Shown in pieces: positions 13,275 to 17,930 of a DNA stretch of 17,930 bases (within the stretch, counting starts at the first letter, position 1; the number at the start of each line of letters is the position of its first letter). This stretch comes from Alphaproteobacteria bacterium (GTDB lineage Bacteria > Pseudomonadota > Alphaproteobacteria > Rs-D84), in assembly GCA_017642625.1 (NCBI GenBank), contig JAGCOQ010000023.1, positions 1-17,930 on the forward strand, written 5' to 3'. The translations under genes were made by a program, and so were the position numbers. The notes below the pieces were generated by a model. It saw nothing but the letters and a program-made list of their open reading frames with translations. It made no database searches and was not told the origin of the DNA.

Positions 13275-15293
13275 ATGAAAAAAGTATTCGCATTTTTACC
13301 GATACTGATTGCAGCCGCCGCGCATGCGGTGCCGTTGGATGTTAATTCACCCAAGACAATTAAAACACAAAAGATAGAATATGATGTTAAAACGGGAACC
13401 GTCAAAACAACCGGTAAAACAGAAATAACAAATGCCGCCGGTCAACGTATGACATTAAAGGATTCTTATTTAAGTCAACGCGGCGAATACTTGTCGGGTG
13501 ATGATATAAAAATTTGGCTGGGGCAACATGTGTATATTGAATCGGACAATATAACCCACGACGGCGATGATACTGTTGCGAAAAACGCTATGTTTACTGC
13601 GTGTGCTAACTGCGACAGTTATGGTGATGCATGGGAAATCCATGCGACCAAGATTATACACGACATGGCGGATCGCATGTTAAGTTTTTATAACATGGTA
13701 TTCCGGATTTATGATGTGCCTGTTATGTATTTCCCTTACTACACAATGCCGGATCCAGGGGTTAAGCACAAAAGCGGTTTGTTAATGCCGAATTTGGAAT
13801 CAACAAACAAGATGGGAACACAAATAAACTTGCCGGTTTATTTCTCGTTTTCAGATTCGCATGATGCGACATTGACTTTGTCTTATTTGACCGCGGAAAA
13901 TCCATTGTTCCAATTGGAGCACCGATTGAACTTGGCGCATTCGGAATACAGAACACGTGGGTCATACACACACAATCGTGATGGCGAAGATCGTTGGCAT
14001 TTATTCAACAATGATGTTATTGAAATGGGCGAATACGCACGCGCATCTGTGTATATCGCACGCGCATCTGATAAAACATACCTGCAGAAATATGGGTTCT
14101 ATGAAGACCAACCGTATTTGGATTCAGGGGCCAAAGTGGAATTGTTCGGTCAATCTGGTTACGCCGTTGCAGATACACACATCTTCCAAGAATTGCGTAA
14201 TAATCGCTATCGTGGACACCAAGCGTCCGTCCCCAGTGGCAATGTTTTACCAAACATTCGTGGGGTATACCAAACGGATCCTTTGTTTGCGGAAACATAC
14301 ATGACATTGTCGGGCGATGTGTTAAGCATTGTTGGTGATGGCGCGTCATCACAACGTATGATTGGTGAAACCCGAATAACAAGTCCATGGACATTATGGG
14401 GTGGCAATCGTTTAACCGCATCTGTTGCAGCGCGTTATGATTTGTATAACTTTGATAACACAGATATGGTTGATGGTGATAAGTATTCGGGCTTTAAAAA
14501 CCGTTTCTTGCCCAGTGGTTATGTTGAATGGGGTTTGCCGTTTATAAAGCCGGGTGGAACATGGTCGCAAACGATAGAGCCACGCGCGCGCTTAACAATG
14601 ATGCGCAGAATACATGACGACCAGTTTGCGTTGAATAACGATTCTGCGGGAACGTTTTTATCGGACACGGTGTTGTTTTCTGATAATCGTTTTGCTGGGT
14701 ATGATTTGTGGGAAAACGGCACATTTGCTGATTATGGTGTGCGCTGGTCTGCGTTCAATACTGACGGTCGCGTGGTGGAAGTGTTCTTGGGGCAATCATA
14801 TGATTTCACCGACAGGGCGGATACAGACCTGAATAGCGGGTTCCATAATGGCGGTTCGGATTATGTTGGTCGTATTGGTTTTAATAATTCTGATTGGCTT
14901 AATGTTTCCAGCCGTTTCAGATTTGATCGCGACACTTTCAATTTGCGCCATGCAGAAACATCTGCGGTTATTGGTTCCGCGTCAAATTATTTGACGATTG
15001 GGCATATCTGGGCGCGCCAGTTTATTGATGCACAAACATTGGCACCAGATATTAACGAAGCAATTGGTGGTGTTGGATTTAAATTAAGCGACCGTTGGTC
15101 AATGCGGTTCGAAGCAATATACAACTGGACCGAAGATACATTTTTGCGTCATTCGGGGACATTGTATTATAATCATCCGTGCTATTATTTGTCGTTTGGT
15201 TATCGTCGCGACAATGCGGTTCGCGAAGATTACCAAGGAAATACCACATTCCAATTCCGTTTTGGTATGAGTATCGAAGGGCAACGTTATTAA
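13275..15293 (+). CDS. lptD: LPS-assembly outer membrane protein LptD
   Basis: A 672-residue outer-membrane protein that inserts lipopolysaccharide into the outer leaflet. Residues 1-18 are a signal peptide ending AHA. An OstA-like N-terminal domain follows (about 25-110; IKTQKIEYDVKTGTVKTTGK, DNITHDGDDTVAKNAMFTAC), then the LptD signature region YDVPVMYFPYYTMPDPGVKH and KSGLLMPNLESTNKMG, and a beta-barrel of alternating aromatic/polar strands to the C-terminus (CYYLSFGYRRDNAVREDYQG). Cysteines at 110 and 113 form a CxxC in the N-domain and Cys636 lies near the end, so inter-domain disulfides like those of E. coli LptD are possible. It is shorter than E. coli LptD (784). The gene is 3 bases after lptF, without a strong ribosome site, suggesting translational coupling, and 19 bases before the surA-like gene. 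Confidence 0.93.
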   Translation: MKKVFAFLPILIAAAAHAVPLDVNSPKTIKTQKIEYDVKTGTVKTTGKTEITNAAGQRMTLKDSYLSQRGEYLSGDDIKIWLGQHVYIESDNITHDGDDTVAKNAMFTACANCDSYGDAWEIHATKIIHDMADRMLSFYNMVFRIYDVPVMYFPYYTMPDPGVKHKSGLLMPNLESTNKMGTQINLPVYFSFSDSHDATLTLSYLTAENPLFQLEHRLNLAHSEYRTRGSYTHNRDGEDRWHLFNNDVIEMGEYARASVYIARASDKTYLQKYGFYEDQPYLDSGAKVELFGQSGYAVADTHIFQELRNNRYRGHQASVPSGNVLPNIRGVYQTDPLFAETYMTLSGDVLSIVGDGASSQRMIGETRITSPWTLWGGNRLTASVAARYDLYNFDNTDMVDGDKYSGFKNRFLPSGYVEWGLPFIKPGGTWSQTIEPRARLTMMRRIHDDQFALNNDSAGTFLSDTVLFSDNRFAGYDLWENGTFADYGVRWSAFNTDGRVVEVFLGQSYDFTDRADTDLNSGFHNGGSDYVGRIGFNNSDWLNVSSRFRFDRDTFNLRHAETSAVIGSASNYLTIGHIWARQFIDAQTLAPDINEAIGGVGFKLSDRWSMRFEAIYNWTEDTFLRHSGTLYYNHPCYYLSFGYRRDNAVREDYQGNTTFQFRFGMSIEGQRY

Positions 15294-15312
15294 AAATGAA
15301 AGGGGGAAAGTA

Positions 15313-16137
15313 ATGAAACGGTATTTGATGATATTGTTGTGTTGTATGTTTTCGGCTGTGCCGGCATTTTGTGCAAGTGTTGTTGCAACAGTCAATGGCA
15401 CACCAATAACAGATACAGATATTACTGCGCGCACAAAACTTATGGCACGCCAAGGGAAAACATCAACGGACAATCGTCGTGTTGCGTTGCAAAACATAAT
15501 TGATGATTCTGTGAAATTGAACTATGCCGCAAATTTTGGTGTGAAACCAACCGATCAAGATGCGGCAAATGAATTAAAGCGTATGAATATGACGGATTTG
15601 TCTGCATCTGAACGCGCAATGGCAATTTCAGCAATAAAGGCAGAAATGGCATGGCAGGTTATTGTTGCACGAACAATTTTGCCAACGGTTGATGTTTCAA
15701 AAGAAGATATTTCTTCTATGAAAAACGAATTGGCGCGTGAACAAGGGTTGCCGATTGAAATGGAAATTGTGCGGCTTACCGATATACCAGCGGACGTTGC
15801 ATCAAAACTAACAAAACCAAAATCTTGCGATGATGCCGTTAAAATGGCAGAAGATTTAGGTGGATATCCGCAAAGGTTTTCCGCCAAGCAATATGAATTG
15901 TCCGAAGATATTCGCAGTCGTGTGATTGGTTTGCCGACACTTACTTGGTCGCCACTTGTTAATGATAGTGTGTTGTTAGTGTGCAGCAGCAAAAGAACAT
16001 CTGAATATGGAAAGTTGGACGAAATCATAAAGCAGAACGCAACTTATAAACAAGCAATGTTCATAGCGGACCAACAATTAAAACAATTACGTCGCAAAGC
16101 GGTCGTGGTTATAAATGACGACAGATATAAATTATGA
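15313..16137 (+). CDS. SurA-like periplasmic chaperone with eroded parvulin domain
   Basis: A 274-residue exported protein. Residues 1-21 are a signal peptide (YLMILLCCMFSAVPAFCA). The mature N-terminus SVVATVNGTPITDTDITART is the classic start of the SurA/PrsA N-terminal chaperone domain, which continues as helices to about 130 (RRVALQNIIDDSVKLNYAAN). Residues about 148-228 correspond in position to a parvulin domain but keep only its last part (YELSEDIRSRVIGLPTLTW, then DSVLLVCSSKR); the usual FxxLAxxxS and GGDLGW segments are not visible. A C-terminal helix (229-274) completes the SurA fold. E. coli SurA has 428 residues with two parvulin domains, so this is a reduced, probably isomerase-inactive chaperone for outer-membrane proteins such as LptD encoded just upstream. 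A GGGGG-AAAG ribosome site supports the start; the stop overlaps rlmN as ATGA. Confidence 0.78.
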   Translation: MKRYLMILLCCMFSAVPAFCASVVATVNGTPITDTDITARTKLMARQGKTSTDNRRVALQNIIDDSVKLNYAANFGVKPTDQDAANELKRMNMTDLSASERAMAISAIKAEMAWQVIVARTILPTVDVSKEDISSMKNELAREQGLPIEMEIVRLTDIPADVASKLTKPKSCDDAVKMAEDLGGYPQRFSAKQYELSEDIRSRVIGLPTLTWSPLVNDSVLLVCSSKRTSEYGKLDEIIKQNATYKQAMFIADQQLKQLRRKAVVVINDDRYKL

Positions 16138-17243
16138 AACCGGTATTATTTGATTTTACAGATTTAGAACTTGAAAAGTTTATAACGGATATGGGTCAGC
16201 CGCGGTTTCGTGCAAAACAAATTCGTGATTGGCTATCACGTGGTGCGCCCGATTTTGCGTCTATGAAAAATGTGCCGGAAAAATTGCGTGTGGAACTGGA
16301 CAAGGTTGCACAAACATTGCCGGTAAAAATTACAAAAAGGTTGGATTCGTCAGACGGACAAACAACCAAGTTTTTGTTGGAATTAAATGACGGCGAACAA
16401 ATAGAGTGTGTTTTAATGCGCACCAGTTATGGCAACAGTGTTTGTGTCAGTTCCCAAGCGGGCTGTGCCATGGGTTGTAAGTTTTGTGCCAGCACACTGT
16501 TGGGATTAAAACGCAATTTAACCGTCAATGAAATGTTTGCACAAATATTGACGGCACAGTGGACATTGCGTGATAACGCGTCTGAAAAATCAATTCGTCC
16601 AAATGGTGATGCAAATAATAATGATGTTTCGCATATCGTGATAATGGGAACTGGCGAACCTTTACAGAACACTGAAAATGTAATCGGATTTATGGAACGT
16701 GCAAATAGCGATATGGGAATTGGTTGGCGTCGCATAACATTATCAACATGTGGCATTGTTCCGGGGATTCGTCGATTGATAGAGTGGGGGCGGCCGATAA
16801 ACCTTGCAATATCATTACATGCCCCAACGGACGAATTGCGTTCGCAAATCATGCCGATAAACAATAAATATAAACTGGGCGAAGTGTTGGCGGCGGCGGA
16901 TGATTTTACCAATCTGCATAATCGCCAGTTAATGATTGAATATATATTGCTGGGCAAGAAAGATGAAAACGGCGAAACGGTTTTATATAATGCTACCGAA
17001 GAATATGCAGAAAAATTATCTGCATTACTGCGTGGTAAAAATTGTATGGTGAATCTTATTCCATGGAACGCGGTTGATGAACGCGACTTTGCGTCACCGT
17101 CGGGTAATGCGGTTCACCGTTTCCAAGATATTTTAATTAAAAACGGTATTCATACGCGCATCCGGCGAGAGAGGGGAACCGATATCGGTTCGGCGTGTGG
17201 GCAGTTGCGCCTTAAACACAAAAGGAAAGAAGATGTTTGTTAG
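16134..17243 (+). CDS. rlmN: Dual-specificity 23S rRNA/tRNA (adenine-C2)-methyltransferase RlmN
   Basis: A 369-residue radical SAM enzyme that makes 2-methyladenosine at 23S A2503 and at position 37 of some tRNAs. The N-terminal helical domain shows QPRFRAKQIRDWLSRGAPDF (22-41). The iron-sulfur motif CxxxCxxC is at 111, 115 and 118 (GCAMGCKFCAST), Cys104 (SVCVSSQ) precedes it, and Cys355 in GSACGQL is the methyl-carrying cysteine, so both mechanistic cysteines and the cluster ligands are intact. Other conserved stretches are RRITLSTCGIVPGI, LAISLHAPTDELRSQIMPIN and MVNLIPWNAVDERDF. The normally conserved GMGEP is GTGEP at 172-176. Length matches the family (E. coli 384). It overlaps the surA-like gene by 4 bases and the next gene by 11. 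Confidence 0.96.
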   Translation: MKPVLFDFTDLELEKFITDMGQPRFRAKQIRDWLSRGAPDFASMKNVPEKLRVELDKVAQTLPVKITKRLDSSDGQTTKFLLELNDGEQIECVLMRTSYGNSVCVSSQAGCAMGCKFCASTLLGLKRNLTVNEMFAQILTAQWTLRDNASEKSIRPNGDANNNDVSHIVIMGTGEPLQNTENVIGFMERANSDMGIGWRRITLSTCGIVPGIRRLIEWGRPINLAISLHAPTDELRSQIMPINNKYKLGEVLAAADDFTNLHNRQLMIEYILLGKKDENGETVLYNATEEYAEKLSALLRGKNCMVNLIPWNAVDERDFASPSGNAVHRFQDILIKNGIHTRIRRERGTDIGSACGQLRLKHKRKEDVC

Positions 17244-17930
17244 ATATATAACTTGTTCGGATCCGCGTGACCATAATTCATTTCGTGAATTACATTCTTT
17301 GTGGTTTTTGGATGATAGGGTTGAAATTGCTGTTCAAATGCATCCTGGCAAGGTGTCCAAAGGAACACAAAGATACGAGTGGATTTCTGATGTAGTTCAT
17401 TCTTTGGAACACGACTGCTGTAATGATTATAATTTGGCTATACATGTGAATTCAGGGTGGTGCGGAGAAATCTGTAATGGCAAGATACCGGAAGATTTAT
17501 TGCCGTTGTTTAAAGCAAGCCATAGAATGCTTTACGAAAGCGTGCCAATTGTAAAACGTATACAATTAAACATGCCAAAAGGTGTAGCGGAATCTTTTAA
17601 TCCGCAAAAATTGAAAACAGTGATAGATGCGTTCCCAAGACAAGAGTTTATCTTGCAATATAACAATGTGACCAAGCAAGCGGTTGATGCATTATATAAA
17701 ACGGGCGCGTCATTCACATTGTTGTATGATTCGTCTGGTGGTCGTGGTATATCGCCAAATGCGTGGTCTAAGCCGGTGTATAATGGGCGGATGATGGGGT
17801 ATTCTGGTGGATTAAGCCCTGAAAATATCGCGGATAATTTATCAAAAATAAGTCAGGTTACGTCTGCCGATGATATGATATGGATTGACGCCGAAGGAAA
17901 ATTGAAAACAAATGATTTGTTTGATGTTGC
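17233..17930 (+). CDS. TIM-barrel protein resembling phosphoribosylanthranilate isomerase (partial, 3' end outside window)
   Basis: An open frame of 232 codons runs off the right edge. Its ATG lies inside the end of rlmN (11-base overlap, other frame), with AAGGA and six to seven bases before it, a good ribosome site. Several stretches recall TrpF: LLYDSSGGRGISPNAW (163-178; TrpF has LLDS-x-GGTG-xx-FDW), GYSGGLSPENI (189-199; TrpF AGGL-xxxNV) and WIDAEGKLKTND (217-228; TrpF VSSGVE-xxxG-KD). Asp165 or nearby would match the TrpF general acid, and Cys8 is close to the position of its general base. The middle (AIHVNSGWCGEICNGKIPED, 69-88) is unlike canonical TrpF and the N-terminus lacks KICG. 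No tryptophan genes are nearby. I infer a phosphoribose-binding TIM barrel related to TrpF, possibly with another substrate. Confidence 0.6.
   Translation, partial: MFVRYITCSDPRDHNSFRELHSLWFLDDRVEIAVQMHPGKVSKGTQRYEWISDVVHSLEHDCCNDYNLAIHVNSGWCGEICNGKIPEDLLPLFKASHRMLYESVPIVKRIQLNMPKGVAESFNPQKLKTVIDAFPRQEFILQYNNVTKQAVDALYKTGASFTLLYDSSGGRGISPNAWSKPVYNGRMMGYSGGLSPENIADNLSKISQVTSADDMIWIDAEGKLKTNDLFDV

Noticed and set aside
14036..14070. Direct repeat CGCACGCGCATCTG twice, 21 bases apart, inside lptD
   Set aside because: It encodes ARAS twice in neighbouring beta-strands. With only 14 bases and two copies it is more likely local convergence or an old small duplication than a functional element.

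Overview
The window is chromosomal DNA of a Gram-negative bacterium, most likely an alphaproteobacterium. The pointers are an RpoH-type heat-shock sigma factor of alphaproteobacterial style, the charged N-terminus of IF-2, an LptF whose sequence resembles alphaproteobacterial LptF, and the gene orders yfgM-bamB and lptF-lptD-surA. The base composition is moderate to AT-leaning and gene packing is very tight: the largest gap is about 190 bases, with several ATGA overlaps. No tRNA, rRNA, CRISPR array, insertion sequence or phage gene was seen. A small-genome, host-associated or gut alphaproteobacterium is a reasonable guess, but it is not proven by the sequence.

Layout. (1) 1-1258, minus: yfgM-like gene and bamB, an envelope-biogenesis pair, with bamB cut by the window edge. 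(2) 1326-3268, plus: rpoH followed after 5 bases by a porin-like outer-membrane barrel gene, closed by a strong hairpin terminator. (3) 3323-5683, minus: rsmE, an rsuA/rluB-family pseudouridine synthase gene, and a membrane-anchored TPR protein gene, as one operon. (4) 5741-8017, plus: a single-gene unit for a VirD4/TraG-type type IV coupling ATPase, closed by a terminator that shares a 15-base block with the first. (5) 8053-12023, minus: nusA then infB, with no rimP or ylxR and with hairpins in the leader and between the genes. (6) 12213 to the end, plus: lptF, lptD, a surA-like gene, rlmN, and a partial gene for a TIM-barrel protein resembling phosphoribosylanthranilate isomerase.

Functionally the window is dominated by outer-membrane assembly (BamB, YfgM, LptF, LptD, SurA-like chaperone, porin) and by ribosome/RNA functions (RsmE, RsuA/RluB, RlmN, IF-2, NusA), with the heat-shock sigma factor and an isolated secretion-type ATPase between them.

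The most interesting pattern is that all three plus-strand transcription units that start inside the window (rpoH, virD4-like, lptF) have a -10 box ending only 7-9 bases before the start codon and no Shine-Dalgarno sequence. They therefore look leaderless, whereas most downstream operon genes and nusA have ordinary ribosome binding sites. Other points for a second look are an isolated T4SS coupling protein with a long region between its Walker motifs, a SurA with an eroded parvulin domain, lptF joined to lptD without lptG, and the TrpF-like protein overlapping rlmN.
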